This document shows, piece by piece, positions 45,701-54,495 of a stretch of 64,000 nt of DNA. Both the position numbers and the translations under genes were made by a program. The stretch's first letter is position 1. Every line of letters starts with the position of its first letter. The notes under the pieces were generated by a model. The model was not told the DNA's origin, did no database searches, and saw only the letters and a list, made by a program, of their open reading frames with translations. The DNA comes from Ferrovibrio sp. (lineage in GTDB: Bacteria > Pseudomonadota > Alphaproteobacteria > Ferrovibrionales > Ferrovibrionaceae): assembly GCF_017994015.1 (NCBI RefSeq), contig NZ_JAGOLP010000016.1, positions 1 to 64,000 of the forward strand, given 5' to 3'.

Positions 45701-46594
45701 ATGCAGAACAAGCTGGTTGGAAAAAGCGGCGCCCTGGAGCCAAAACTTGCTGCCGCGCTGTGGGTGCTGGGCGCATCCTTCGCCTTCGCGCTGCTTTATG
45801 CCTCGGGCAAGCTGAGCGGCGGCCTGGTGCCGGCGTTGCAGATCGTGTGGATCCGCTATGTCAGTGGCTTCGTTACAGTGGGTGGCATTGCCGCCGCGCG
45901 GCGAGTGAGGCTGCGCCAGTTGCTGGAAACCCGGCGGCGCCATCTGCATCTGCTGCGCGCCTGCTGCGGCATTTTCGGCGGCGCCTGCTCAATCTATGGC
46001 GCCACCCATATGCCGCTGGCCGATGCCGCCGCGCTGGCTCTGCTGCAAGGCGTGTTCGTGATGATCCTGGCGGTGCTTCTGCTGGGCGAAAGGCTTAGGC
46101 TGGCCCAGATGCTGGCCGCCCTGCTCTGCCTGGGCGGTGCATTTGTGATCGTGCGCGGCGATAGCGGCGGCGGTGGCTTTGCCCTGGCCGGGCTGGCGCC
46201 CTATGCGGTGATGCTGGGCGCTTTGCTGACTGCCAGCGAGATCATCCTGATCAAAATTCTGTCGCGTGATGAAAGTATGCTGTCGATGCTGCTGCATGTG
46301 AACGGCATCGCCGCCCTGCTGTTTGCGCTGCCGGTGCTGTGGCTGTGGCAGGCGGCGCCCTGGCCGGTTCTGGCGGCACTCTGCCTGCTCGGGCCGATGG
46401 CGATTGTGGGCCAGATGTGCAATGTGCGCGCCTATCGCCTGGCCGATGCCGCCTTCCTGGCGCCGTTCGGCTACAGTTCGGTGGCGTTTTCGGCGCTGAT
46501 CGGCTGGGTGGCCTTCGGCGACCTGCCCAGCCTGGCGACCTGGGCCGGCACAGCGCTGATCGTGGCCGGTGGCCTGGCACTGATCCGGCGTTAG
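45701..46594 (+). CDS. EamA/DMT-family transporter
   Basis: 297 residues with ten hydrophobic segments in two EamA repeats (about 20-145 and 160-295). Seen: ALLYASGKLSGGLVPALQIV, YGATHMPLADAAALALLQGV, LAQMLAALLCLGGAFVIVRG. Probably exports a small metabolite. AGGAAA lies before the ATG. The 3' end overlaps hdaA by 4 nt. Confidence 0.88.
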   Translation: MQNKLVGKSGALEPKLAAALWVLGASFAFALLYASGKLSGGLVPALQIVWIRYVSGFVTVGGIAAARRVRLRQLLETRRRHLHLLRACCGIFGGACSIYGATHMPLADAAALALLQGVFVMILAVLLLGERLRLAQMLAALLCLGGAFVIVRGDSGGGGFALAGLAPYAVMLGALLTASEIILIKILSRDESMLSMLLHVNGIAALLFALPVLWLWQAAPWPVLAALCLLGPMAIVGQMCNVRAYRLADAAFLAPFGYSSVAFSALIGWVAFGDLPSLATWAGTALIVAGGLALIRR

Positions 46595-47256
46595 GCTTCT
46601 GCCTCATCCATCAACTTGCGCACCAGGGCCACGGTGACGGCGCGCTGTTCGGCCAAGGCCGCTGCATCCAGCCGCGCCACCCAATGCCGGGCGGCATGGA
46701 ACGAGCGTTCGATGCGCGGCAGCAGATAGGCGATAACGCCCTGGCCAATAATCAACTGGCGGTCGGCAAACAGTTTCACCAGCACGGCGCCGAGCAGGGC
46801 ATCATCCGGCTCGGCGATGGCCGCCGCTGCCATCGCCTTGAGCCGCGAGGCCAGGTCGGGCAACGTCACACCCCAGGCGGCGGGCGGTGCTGCGGCCAGC
46901 AACAGCAGGCCGTGGCCGCGTTCGCGCATCAGGTTGATGAGATGGAACAACGCCGCCGGATCGGCGACGGCCTGGGCCTCATCCAGCACCAGGTGTGTTT
47001 GCGCCAGGGCATCAATGGCCGCCACCTGCACCGCTGCCGGCGCCACAAAAACCGCGCCGCTGGCGGCGGCCCAGATATGGCCCAGATGGGTTTTGCCGCT
47101 GCCCGCCGGGCCGTGCAGCAGCAGGCTGCCATTGGGCCAATCCGGCCAGCGATCCAGCCAGGCCAGCGCGGTTTGATTGCCGGGCGCAACCAGAAAATCC
47201 TCACGCGCCCAGGAAACCGGCAGTGCCAGGCCCAACGTCAATTGCGCGTTGCTCAT
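46591..47256 (-). CDS. hdaA: DnaA paralogue HdaA (regulatory inactivation of DnaA)
   Basis: 221 residues, the size of Hda proteins. N-terminal clamp-binding-like QLTLGLALP (about 5-13), AAA+ Walker A GPAGSGKTHL, Walker B HLVLDEAQ, and RLKAMAAAAI sensor region, without the DnaA DNA-binding domain. With the DNA-loaded sliding clamp it stimulates ATP hydrolysis by DnaA. It directly follows the AI-2E-family gene (TGA then ATG), an arrangement seen in many alphaproteobacteria. Confidence 0.85.
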   Translation of the reverse strand: MSNAQLTLGLALPVSWAREDFLVAPGNQTALAWLDRWPDWPNGSLLLHGPAGSGKTHLGHIWAAASGAVFVAPAAVQVAAIDALAQTHLVLDEAQAVADPAALFHLINLMRERGHGLLLLAAAPPAAWGVTLPDLASRLKAMAAAAIAEPDDALLGAVLVKLFADRQLIIGQGVIAYLLPRIERSFHAARHWVARLDAAALAEQRAVTVALVRKLMDEAEA

Positions 47257-48339
47257 TCAGGCCGGCGTGTCTTGTGGCGGTTCGCCGCCATGATACAGCG
47301 CACTCTGCCGATAGCGTTCCAGCGTGAAGCGGGCCAGCACGCCGATCACGGCACAGACCGGCACGGCAATCAGCATGCCGACAAAGCCGAACAGCGCACC
47401 GCCGGCAAATAGCGCAAACATGATCCACACCGGATGCAGGCCAACCCGGTCGCCGACCAGTTTGGGGGTGAGGAAATTGCCTTCAATAAATTGCCCGATG
47501 GCAAAAACCGCGCCAACAGCGGCAATCCACGGCCAATCCGGCCAGAACTGCACCAGCGCCACCGCCATGCTGACCACAAAGCCGAGAATGGTGCCGACAT
47601 AGGGTATGAACGAGATCATGCCGGCGCCAAGCCCAATCACCAGGCCAAAATCCAGACCGACCAGCGACAGGCCCAGACCGTAGAAGCTGCCCAAAGCCAG
47701 GCAGACCATCATCTGTCCGCGCACAAAACCTGCCAGCACACCATCAATCTTGTGCGCCTGCTGGCGGATCAACTCGGCCTGGCGACGCGGCAGGTTCTGA
47801 TCCACCGTAGCCACCATGCCATCCCAGTCACGCAGCAGATAAAACGACACGACCGGCGTCACCACCAGCAGCGACATCAGGCTCAGCACGGCCTGGCCGC
47901 CGCCCAGCAGACCACCTACCAACTTGCTGAGCACTGCGGCTGCCTCGCCGCCATACTGGCCCAGCGCCGCCTTCACATCGACCCGCAGCGGAAAGCCCAG
48001 ATCACGCGCCAGTTCAAGCAGGTTGGGCAGCAGGTTTTCGCGGAAGCTGTCGATATAGCCCGGCAGGCGGCCGATAAAGCCAGTCAACTGGCTGATCAAC
48101 ACCGGCACCAGCAGCAACACCAGCAGCACCAGCAGCAGGAAAAACACCGCCGTGATGAGGGATGTGGCGATTGTGCGGCTCATGCCGCGCGCTTCCAGCC
48201 GGTCGGCCACCGGATCGAGCAGATAGGCCACCGCCATGGCCGCCACAAAAGGCAGCAGCACAGAACTCAGGACCATCAGCGCCAGCACCAGCAGAGCAAC
48301 AAGCAGCGCCCAGATGACGATATGCTGTTGCCGGCTCAC
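47257..48339 (-). CDS. AI-2E family transporter (PerM-like)
   Basis: 360 residues with about eight TMs: two at the N-terminus (8-50), a loop with amphipathic helices (95-150), then clusters at 150-175, 205-275 and 290-345. YLLRDWDGM and FIPYVGTILGFV are family motifs. Members include TqsA and putative Na/H antiporters, so the substrate is open. GTG start in a GTGA overlap with the DUF2066 stop. Middle gene of DUF2066-AI2E-hdaA. Confidence 0.87.
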   Translation of the reverse strand: MSRQQHIVIWALLVALLVLALMVLSSVLLPFVAAMAVAYLLDPVADRLEARGMSRTIATSLITAVFFLLLVLLVLLLVPVLISQLTGFIGRLPGYIDSFRENLLPNLLELARDLGFPLRVDVKAALGQYGGEAAAVLSKLVGGLLGGGQAVLSLMSLLVVTPVVSFYLLRDWDGMVATVDQNLPRRQAELIRQQAHKIDGVLAGFVRGQMMVCLALGSFYGLGLSLVGLDFGLVIGLGAGMISFIPYVGTILGFVVSMAVALVQFWPDWPWIAAVGAVFAIGQFIEGNFLTPKLVGDRVGLHPVWIMFALFAGGALFGFVGMLIAVPVCAVIGVLARFTLERYRQSALYHGGEPPQDTPA

Positions 48340-49478
48340 CGCTTGGCCGCCGGCTTGAGGCTCAATTCCCAGAAGCCCTCGCGTTGCCGCAGGTCAACCT
48401 CCTTCTGCGCCAGAGCGACCGCCAATTGCGCCGGCTCGCCATAAAAATCGAGCTGAATCTGGGCATCGCGATGGGTCAGCCGCAGCACATCGGTGCGGCG
48501 GATTGCCGGCACTTCGGCCAGCCGGTCGCGCAGCCGGATCCAATCCGCCAATGAGCGGAAACCGGCAGCGGCGCTAAGCTGGCCCGGCTTGTCGAGGTCC
48601 AGCCGCGTGGCGCGTTTCCAGCGGCTTTCGATGCGGCGCACCAATTCATTGGCGGCGGCATTCAGGGCTTCATCCAGCGTGGCGCCGGCACTGACAAAGG
48701 CTTCGATATGATCCGGGCTGGCATCATTGGCGGCATAATAAGGCAGGATTTCCAGCCGCACGCCGCTGCCTTCCTGGGCCACCAGGCTGGCCGCCACCAC
48801 CAGCGCATTGCCGGCCTGGCGCCGGTTGGCCAAAGCCTGCAACTGGCCCGGATCGGCCAACAGGCGATCCACCGGCAGCGCGTCCGGGCCGCTGGCAGGT
48901 TCGGCCAGCAGCAACGGCACCATGCCATCAGTTTCCGGCCGGCGGCGCAGGGCTTCACGCCACGGATTATCGGCTTCCCACAGGCGGGCGCCTTCCGGTG
49001 TCTGCCATACCGGCAACAGCAGCAACGGCCGGCTCATCACCTCGGCATAACCCAGTTTCAGGTTTTGCAGCAGGGCGCGCACCGCATCGGGCCGGAAGCG
49101 CACCGTTATGCGGCCGAGATAGCGCGTGGCCGAGGTGCGTTCCTCGTCAATCTCAAAACCGGCGATGGTATCATTCAGCAAAGCCTCGCTCGGCTGTGGC
49201 AGGCGGGCACGATCCTCGGGCAGGGTCAGGCGGCGCAGCAAAAGCGTGAAGGCGCGGCGCTGGCCATCCTGCAAGGCAATCGGCCGCGCCGCGGCGCTGC
49301 TATCGGCATTGGCATCCACCGCCACATTGCTCACCACAAAAACCGGATTGCCCAGCCCGGCGGCAGCCGTGCGGCCGGCATTGGCCGGCTGGGCCTGGCC
49401 CCCGCCGCTGGCGACAAGCAGCGCCAGCCCGAGGAACAGGGCAAGAATCATATAGGCTGGGGCGGTGCGTGGGGGCAT
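48336..49478 (-). CDS. DUF2066 exported protein
   Basis: 380 residues. Signal peptide about 1-29 (MILALFLGLALLVASGGGQA core). Seen: NVAVDANADSSAAARPIALQ, DGQRRAFTLLLRRLTLP and FEIDEERTSATRYLGRITVR, typical of DUF2066, a family placed beside purM in many proteobacteria. Periplasmic, role unknown. Start at 49478 lacks a Shine-Dalgarno; ATG at 49451 would still give a signal peptide. Divergent from purM. Confidence 0.85.
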   Translation of the reverse strand: MPPRTAPAYMILALFLGLALLVASGGGQAQPANAGRTAAAGLGNPVFVVSNVAVDANADSSAAARPIALQDGQRRAFTLLLRRLTLPEDRARLPQPSEALLNDTIAGFEIDEERTSATRYLGRITVRFRPDAVRALLQNLKLGYAEVMSRPLLLLPVWQTPEGARLWEADNPWREALRRRPETDGMVPLLLAEPASGPDALPVDRLLADPGQLQALANRRQAGNALVVAASLVAQEGSGVRLEILPYYAANDASPDHIEAFVSAGATLDEALNAAANELVRRIESRWKRATRLDLDKPGQLSAAAGFRSLADWIRLRDRLAEVPAIRRTDVLRLTHRDAQIQLDFYGEPAQLAVALAQKEVDLRQREGFWELSLKPAAKR

Positions 49479-49541
49479 TGCAAATGAGGCCGGAATGGAT
49501 ATGGTGGCGCCGTCAAATTCTAGCCGATACGTGAGGGCGCC

Positions 49542-50609
49542 ATCAACACGTCGCCGCTTTATAAAGCCGCTGGTGTCGATATAGATGCCGGTGAGGCTCT
49601 TGTCGATGCGATTAAACCGCTCGCCGCTTCCACCCGTCGCACGGGTGCCGATGCGTCTCTGGGCGGTTTTGGCGCGTTGTTTGATCTCAAGGCTGCGGGT
49701 TTCAGCGATCCGATCCTGGTGTCATCCACCGATGGTGTGGGCACCAAGCTGAAAATCGCCATCGAAACCGGGCGCCATGATGGCGTCGGCATCGATCTGG
49801 TGGCGATGGTGGTGAACGACATCCTGGTGCAGGGTGCCGAGCCGCTGTTTTTCCTGGATTACTTCGCCACCGGCAAGCTGGAAGTTGAAGTGGCCAAGCG
49901 CGTGGTGGCCGGCATTGCCGAAGGCTGCCGCCAGGCCGGCTGCGCCCTGATCGGCGGCGAAACCGCCGAAATGCCGGGCATGTATGCCGCCAAGGATTAT
50001 GATCTGGCCGGCTTTGCCGTTGGCGCCGCCGAACGTGGCCGGTTGCTGCCGCTGGATGTGAAGCCCGGCGATGTGCTGCTTGGCCTCGCCTCTTCCGGCG
50101 TGCATTCCAACGGCTTTTCGCTGGTGCGCAAGGTGATTGCCGATAACGGCCTGCATTTTGACAGCCCGGCGCCGTTCTCGACCGACAAGCCGCTGGCCGA
50201 AATCCTGATGCAGCCGACCCGCATCTATATCAAGAGCTGCATGCCGCTGGTGCGCGATGGCCAGATCAAGGCGATGGCGCATATCACTGGCGGCGGCCTG
50301 ACCGAGAATATCCCGCGCGTGCTGCCCGATGGCACCAAGGCAGTGATTGATGCCGCAGCCTGGGATTTGCCGCCGGTGTTCAAATGGCTCAAGGCAGCGG
50401 GCCGGATCAGCGATGCCGAAATGGCCCGCGCCTTCAATTGCGGCATCGGCCTGGTGCTGGCGGTGGATGCGGCAGAGGCCGAAGCCGTGGCCGCGCGGCT
50501 GTGCGCTGCCGGCGAGATTGTGCATCGCATCGGCCATATCGAGACGCTGGATGATGCCGCCGCCGAGCCCTTCACTGCCATGATTAACATGGCGGGTGCC
50601 TGGAACTGA
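49542..50609 (+). CDS. purM: Phosphoribosylformylglycinamidine cyclo-ligase; non-canonical start
   Basis: 355 residues if started at the ATC at 49542. AIR synthase, fifth step of purine synthesis. Conserved N-terminal sequence is present: [20 protein letters not shown] and GGFGALFDL, then [24 protein letters not shown] and [10 protein letters not shown]. However, the frame from its upstream TAG (49521) to a TTG at 49677 contains no ATG, GTG or TTG. Candidates are ATC 49542 (GAGGG 4 nt before) or ACG 49548 (10 nt). The TTG at 49677 would delete about 45 conserved residues. A base or indel error in the sequence is the alternative. Confidence 0.88.
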   Translation: MNTSPLYKAAGVDIDAGEALVDAIKPLAASTRRTGADASLGGFGALFDLKAAGFSDPILVSSTDGVGTKLKIAIETGRHDGVGIDLVAMVVNDILVQGAEPLFFLDYFATGKLEVEVAKRVVAGIAEGCRQAGCALIGGETAEMPGMYAAKDYDLAGFAVGAAERGRLLPLDVKPGDVLLGLASSGVHSNGFSLVRKVIADNGLHFDSPAPFSTDKPLAEILMQPTRIYIKSCMPLVRDGQIKAMAHITGGGLTENIPRVLPDGTKAVIDAAAWDLPPVFKWLKAAGRISDAEMARAFNCGIGLVLAVDAAEAEAVAARLCAAGEIVHRIGHIETLDDAAAEPFTAMINMAGAWN

Positions 50610-50611
50610 CC

Positions 50612-51238
50612 ATGAGTCAGTCTGGCGCCACCAAAGCCGTCGGGATCCTGATTTCCGGGCGCGGCAGCAATATGCGCGCCCTGGTGCAAGCCGCCCAGGC
50701 GGCGGATTTTCCGGCTCGCATTGCCGTGGTGATTGCCAACAAGGCGGAAGCCGAGGGGCTGGATTATGCCCGGGCCCAGGGCATCGCCACCGCCGTGATC
50801 CCCAGCAAGGGCAAAAGCCGCGAGGTTTTTGACGGCGAACTGGATGCCGCCTTGCGCCAGCATGGTGTCGAGATTGTCTGCCTTGCCGGTTTCATGCGCC
50901 TGCTCACTGCCGGCTTTGTCGAAAGCTGGCGCGGCCGGCTGCTCAATATCCACCCCTCGCTGCTGCCGGCCTTTCGCGGCACCCAGGTGCATGAGCGCGT
51001 GATCGAAAGCGGCGCGCGCTTCACCGGCTGCACGGTGCATTTTGTGGTGCCGGAAATGGATGAAGGCCCGATCATCCTGCAAGCCGCCATCGCCGTGCCG
51101 GATGATGCCACGCCCGATACCCTGGCCGAACTGGTGCTGACCGAGGAACACCGGCTATATCCGCTGGCGCTTAGGCTGCTGGCAGAAGGCCGGCTGCGGG
51201 TTGAAGGCAACCGGGTGCGGCATGCAGATGGCAATTAG
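50612..51238 (+). CDS. purN: Phosphoribosylglycinamide formyltransferase
   Basis: 208 residues. Transfers formyl from 10-formyl-THF to GAR in purine synthesis. Seen: GILISGRGSNMRALVQAAQA (phosphate-binding loop), CLAGFMRLLTAGFVESW, the catalytic NIHPSLLPAFRGTQVHERVI (Asn, His) and CTVHFVVPEMDEGPII (Asp). Starts 2 nt after purM, so it is co-translated with it. Confidence 0.95.
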   Translation: MSQSGATKAVGILISGRGSNMRALVQAAQAADFPARIAVVIANKAEAEGLDYARAQGIATAVIPSKGKSREVFDGELDAALRQHGVEIVCLAGFMRLLTAGFVESWRGRLLNIHPSLLPAFRGTQVHERVIESGARFTGCTVHFVVPEMDEGPIILQAAIAVPDDATPDTLAELVLTEEHRLYPLALRLLAEGRLRVEGNRVRHADGN

Positions 51239-51268
51239 CCCTGCGCGTCAGTCTAGCCACAGATTGCG

Positions 51269-51556
51269 CTAGGCAGCCGCTTTATGGGGCGATAGTTTGA
51301 GACCGAGCGCACGCATTACATCCATCACTGTTGTGATCGTTGGATTGCCTTCGCTGCTCAGCGACCTGTAAAGCGCTTCCCGGCTTAATCCGGTTTCTTG
51401 CGCCACACTGGAAATTCCGCGTGCGCGCGCGATAATCCCAAGTGCATGTGCCACAAATTTCGGATCGCCGCTCTCGAACGCTTCTTCCAAGAATGCAATC
51501 TGGTCTTCTGGTTCCGTGAGATATTTGGCTGCGTCAAATGGCACGGTCTTGACCAT
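51269..51556 (-). CDS. Antitoxin of a type II TA pair (HTH, HigA-like)
   Basis: 95 residues. Seen: MVKTVPFDAAKYLTEPEDQI, then LGIIARARGISSVAQETGLS and REALYRSLSSEGNPTITTVM, a Xre-type helix-turn-helix of the probable-addiction-module antidote family. Neutralises the upstream toxin and autoregulates. Overlaps the toxin by 23 nt. Base composition is more AT-rich than the neighbours. Confidence 0.87.
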   Translation of the reverse strand: MVKTVPFDAAKYLTEPEDQIAFLEEAFESGDPKFVAHALGIIARARGISSVAQETGLSREALYRSLSSEGNPTITTVMDVMRALGLKLSPHKAAA

Positions 51557-51854
51557 TCTGCACCTCCATTTCCTTGGCCATTCGTTTGGCGCGGTCTATG
51601 TCCCGCGACTGAGTGTTCTTGTCGCCACCACAAAGCAACACGACCAGCACGGCGCCTTGCCGCACAAAGTATAATCGATAGCCTGGCCCATAGGGGATGC
51701 GCAGCTCTCCGATGCCTTCGAAATACTTCACATCCCCAAAATTACCAATCTGAAGCCGAGCCAGCCGGGCTGAGATTCTGGCACGTGCTTGCCGGTCACG
51801 CAGCCGATCTAGCCATTGCTCAAATGTTTCGGTAAGTCGGACCTCTATATCCAT
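51534..51854 (-). CDS. RelE/HigB-like toxin of a type II TA pair
   Basis: 106 residues. Seen: FEQWLDRLRDRQARARISAR, LQIGNFGDVKYFEGIGELRI, YGPGYRLYFVRQG and LLCGGDKNTQSRDIDRAKRM, the putative-addiction-module-killer branch of the RelE superfamily, expected to cut mRNA at the ribosome. Toxin-first order as in HigBA. No ribosome site precedes the ATG; the promoter's -10 ends 7 nt before it, so the mRNA is probably leaderless. Confidence 0.88.
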   Translation of the reverse strand: MDIEVRLTETFEQWLDRLRDRQARARISARLARLQIGNFGDVKYFEGIGELRIPYGPGYRLYFVRQGAVLVVLLCGGDKNTQSRDIDRAKRMAKEMEVQNGQDRAI

Positions 51855-51861
51855 TTTGTAG

Positions 51862-51890
51862 CTTATAAATCACAGCCAGTCAATTATCAA
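51862..51890 (-). promoter_or_regulatory. Toxin-antitoxin promoter
   Basis: Minus strand: TTGATA (51890-51885), 17-nt spacer, TATAAG (51867-51862), each 5 of 6 to the sigma-70 consensus. The start point would fall at about 51855, right at the toxin ATG (51854). Confidence 0.6.
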
Positions 51891-51994
51891 TCAAAAGACA
51901 CAACATCCGCCACAATCACAACCGAGCACGTAATGGGCCGTAAAAAAATTAAAGCTCACGAACATGAGCGAATACCAGCGGCGGCCAAAACGAA
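51891..51994. other. AT-rich spacer beside the TA module
   Basis: About 100 nt upstream of the TA promoter, clearly richer in A/T than the surroundings (for example a run AAAAAAATTAAA near 51935-51947). No gene. It may be the boundary of an acquired segment; no direct-repeat junction is visible. Confidence 0.35.
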
Positions 51995-52019
51995 CATGGC
52001 CGGGACGAGCCCGGCCATG
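51995..52019. repeat. REP-like palindrome after ndk
   Basis: CATGGCCGGG, loop ACGAG, CCCGGCCATG: perfect 10-bp arms, ending 31 nt downstream of the ndk stop. This is the form of dispersed palindromes common in alphaproteobacterial intergenic gaps; it may also stabilise or terminate the ndk mRNA. Confidence 0.65.
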
Positions 52020-52049
52020 CCATAGTCAGAAAGACTGGAAAAGCGGCGA

Positions 52050-52472
52050 TTAGCCGACCAGTTCCAGGCCCGAGAAGAAATAGGCGATTTCCACGGCGGC
52101 GGTTTCCGGTGCGTCCGAGCCATGCACGGAATTGGCTTCGATGCTTTCGGCGAATTCCTTGCGGATGGTGCCGGCGGCGGCATTGGCCGGGTTGGTGGCG
52201 CCCATCACTTCACGATACTTGGCAATGGCGCCCTCACCTTCCAGCACCTGCACAACAACCGGGCCGGAGATCATGAAGCCAACCAGATCCTTGAAAAAGG
52301 AGCGCTCCTTGTGCACGCCGTAGAAGGTCTCGGCCTGGGCCTGGCTGAGCTGGATGCGCTTCTGCGCCACGATGCGCAGGCCGGCGGCCTCGATCTTGGC
52401 GTTGATGGCGCCGGTCAGGTTGCGGCGGGTGGCATCCGGCTTGATGATGGAAAAAGTGCGTTCGATGGCCAT
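52050..52472 (-). CDS. ndk: Nucleoside diphosphate kinase
   Basis: 140 residues. Balances NTP pools by phosphate transfer through a His. Seen: [57 protein letters not shown] and the active-site [20 protein letters not shown] (His of NxxHGSD). The ATG at 52472 has AAGGA 8 nt upstream. Divergent from the ABC-F gene. Confidence 0.96.
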   Translation of the reverse strand: MAIERTFSIIKPDATRRNLTGAINAKIEAAGLRIVAQKRIQLSQAQAETFYGVHKERSFFKDLVGFMISGPVVVQVLEGEGAIAKYREVMGATNPANAAAGTIRKEFAESIEANSVHGSDAPETAAVEIAYFFSGLELVG

Positions 52473-52590
52473 GGTGCTGGTCCTTGCATGAAATGTGAGG
52501 CCCCGGGATTGGCCCGGAATACGGTCGCGGCTATATAGAGGCTTCTTTTTCGCCCTGCAACCGTCCATCAGCCCCCAGAAAACACGTCAA

Positions 52591-54495
52591 ATGCTGCTTT
52601 TTCGCGACATCACCTGCCGGATTGCCGGCCGCACCCTGATCGAGGGCGCCTCGGCCACCATTCCGGACGGCCACAAAGTCGGCCTGGTGGGGCGCAACGG
52701 CACCGGCAAATCCACCTTGCTGAAGATAATTTGCGGGGAAATCGGCCTGGAAAGCGGCAGCGTGGAACTGGGCGAGCGCACCCGCATCGCCAAATTGCCG
52801 CAGGAACCGCCGGGCGGCGAACAATGCCCGCTGGATTATGTGCTGGCCGCCGATACCGAGCGCGCCGCCCTGCTGGCCGAGGCCGAAACCGCCAGCGATC
52901 CCGAGCGGGTGGCGCTGATCCACGCCCGGCTGGTGGATATCGAGGCCCATGCCGCCCCGGCCCGCGCCGCGGTGATCCTGGCCGGCCTGGGCTTTGACGA
53001 GGCGATGCAGAACCGAGCGCTTGACACCTTCTCGGGCGGCTGGCGCATGCGCGTGGCTTTGGCCGCCACGCTGTTTGTGGAGCCGGACCTGCTGCTGCTC
53101 GACGAGCCGACCAACCATCTCGATATGGAAGCGGCCTTATGGCTGGAAGGTTATCTGCGCAGCTATCCGCGCACGTTTCTTTTGGTCAGCCATGACCGGC
53201 ATTTTCTGAACAACGCGGTGGAGCATATCCTGCATATCGACCGCGGCAAGCTGGTGCTGTATCGCGGCAATTACGACAGTTTCGAAGCCGAGCGGCGCGC
53301 CAACATGACGCGCCAGACCGCCATGGCGCAGCGCCAGGATGCCGCGCGCAAACATCTGGAAGCCTTCGTCGCCCGCTTCCGCGCCAAGGCCAGCAAAGCC
53401 AGCCAGGCGCAGAGCCGCTTGAAAATGCTGGCCAAGATGGAGCCGATCTCGGCCGCACTTGAAGACCCGACGGTGATCTTCAAGCTGCCCGATCCGGAGG
53501 AACTGGCGCCGCCGATCATTACCCTGGATGGGGTTAGCGTCGGCTACCAGCCGGGCAAGCCGGTGCTGCGCAAGCTCGACCTGCGTATCGATATGGAAGA
53601 CCGCATCGCCTTCCTGGGTGCCAATGGCAATGGCAAATCGACGCTGGCCAAGATGCTGGCCGGCGAATTGGCGGTGCAGGGCGGCAAGCTGTTCAAAGCC
53701 GGCAAGCTACGTATCGGTTATTTCGCCCAGGATCAGGAAGATGTGCTGGACCCGGCACGCACGCCGATTGAGCATCTACAGGATTTGCTGCCCAACCTGC
53801 CGCCGATGCAGGTGCGCGCCCGGCTCGGCGGTTTCGGCCTGACCCAGAGCAAGGCCGAGACACCCTCGGGCAAACTATCGGGCGGCGAGCGCGCCCGGCT
53901 GCTGTTTGCCATGGTGACGCATCACAAGCCGCATCTGCTGATCCTCGACGAGCCGACCAACCACCTGGATATCGACACCCGCGACGCACTGGTGCAGGCA
54001 CTCAACGAATATTCCGGCGCGGTGCTGCTGGTGAGCCATGATCGCCATCTGGCGGAAGCCTGCGTTGACCGTTTCTGGCTGGTGGCCGATGGCAGCGTGA
54101 CGCCGTTTGACGGCACTTTGGACGATTACGCCAAGCTGCTGGCGGATCGCCGCAAGGGCGTGAAGGAAGCGGCACGCGAGGCTGCCGGCGAGCCGCTCTC
54201 GAAAACCGACCGCAAGGCCGACCGGCGCAATGCGGCAGAAGCCCGCCGCGCCCTGGCGCCGCTGCGCAAGGCGGTGAAGGATGCCGAAAGCCAGCATGCC
54301 AAGCTGAGCGCCGAGCGCATGATGCTGGATGCGCAATTGGCCGATCCGGAAACCTACACCAAGCTCAGCCCGGCCAAGGTGGCCGAGTTGCAGAAGCGCC
54401 ACGGCGAATTGCAGAAGCGCATCGAAGACCAGGAAGAAGCCTGGATGGCCGCCGAAGCGGCGCTGGAACAGGCCCAGGCGGCAGACGCGGCTTAG
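52591..54495 (+). CDS. ABC-F family ATPase (Uup/YheS-like)
   Basis: 634 residues, no membrane segments. Two ABC cassettes: Walker A GRNGTGKST (34-42) with FSGGWRMRVALA and LLLDEPTNHLDM; Walker A GANGNGKST with LSGGERARLLFA and LILDEPTNHLD. The ABC-F linker between them holds ARKHLEAFVARFRAKASKA. A C-terminal coiled coil (about 530-630, Lys/Glu/Ala-rich) suggests the Uup/YheS types. Acts on ribosomes to resolve stalls or support assembly. ATG at 52591 has no strong Shine-Dalgarno. It overlaps holC by 4 nt. Confidence 0.9.
   Translation: MLLFRDITCRIAGRTLIEGASATIPDGHKVGLVGRNGTGKSTLLKIICGEIGLESGSVELGERTRIAKLPQEPPGGEQCPLDYVLAADTERAALLAEAETASDPERVALIHARLVDIEAHAAPARAAVILAGLGFDEAMQNRALDTFSGGWRMRVALAATLFVEPDLLLLDEPTNHLDMEAALWLEGYLRSYPRTFLLVSHDRHFLNNAVEHILHIDRGKLVLYRGNYDSFEAERRANMTRQTAMAQRQDAARKHLEAFVARFRAKASKASQAQSRLKMLAKMEPISAALEDPTVIFKLPDPEELAPPIITLDGVSVGYQPGKPVLRKLDLRIDMEDRIAFLGANGNGKSTLAKMLAGELAVQGGKLFKAGKLRIGYFAQDQEDVLDPARTPIEHLQDLLPNLPPMQVRARLGGFGLTQSKAETPSGKLSGGERARLLFAMVTHHKPHLLILDEPTNHLDIDTRDALVQALNEYSGAVLLVSHDRHLAEACVDRFWLVADGSVTPFDGTLDDYAKLLADRRKGVKEAAREAAGEPLSKTDRKADRRNAAEARRALAPLRKAVKDAESQHAKLSAERMMLDAQLADPETYTKLSPAKVAELQKRHGELQKRIEDQEEAWMAAEAALEQAQAADAA

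Noticed and set aside
45610..46098. 162-codon open frame starting before the EamA gene
   Set aside because: Overlaps the transporter in another frame and has a shadow-type Arg/Ala-rich translation.
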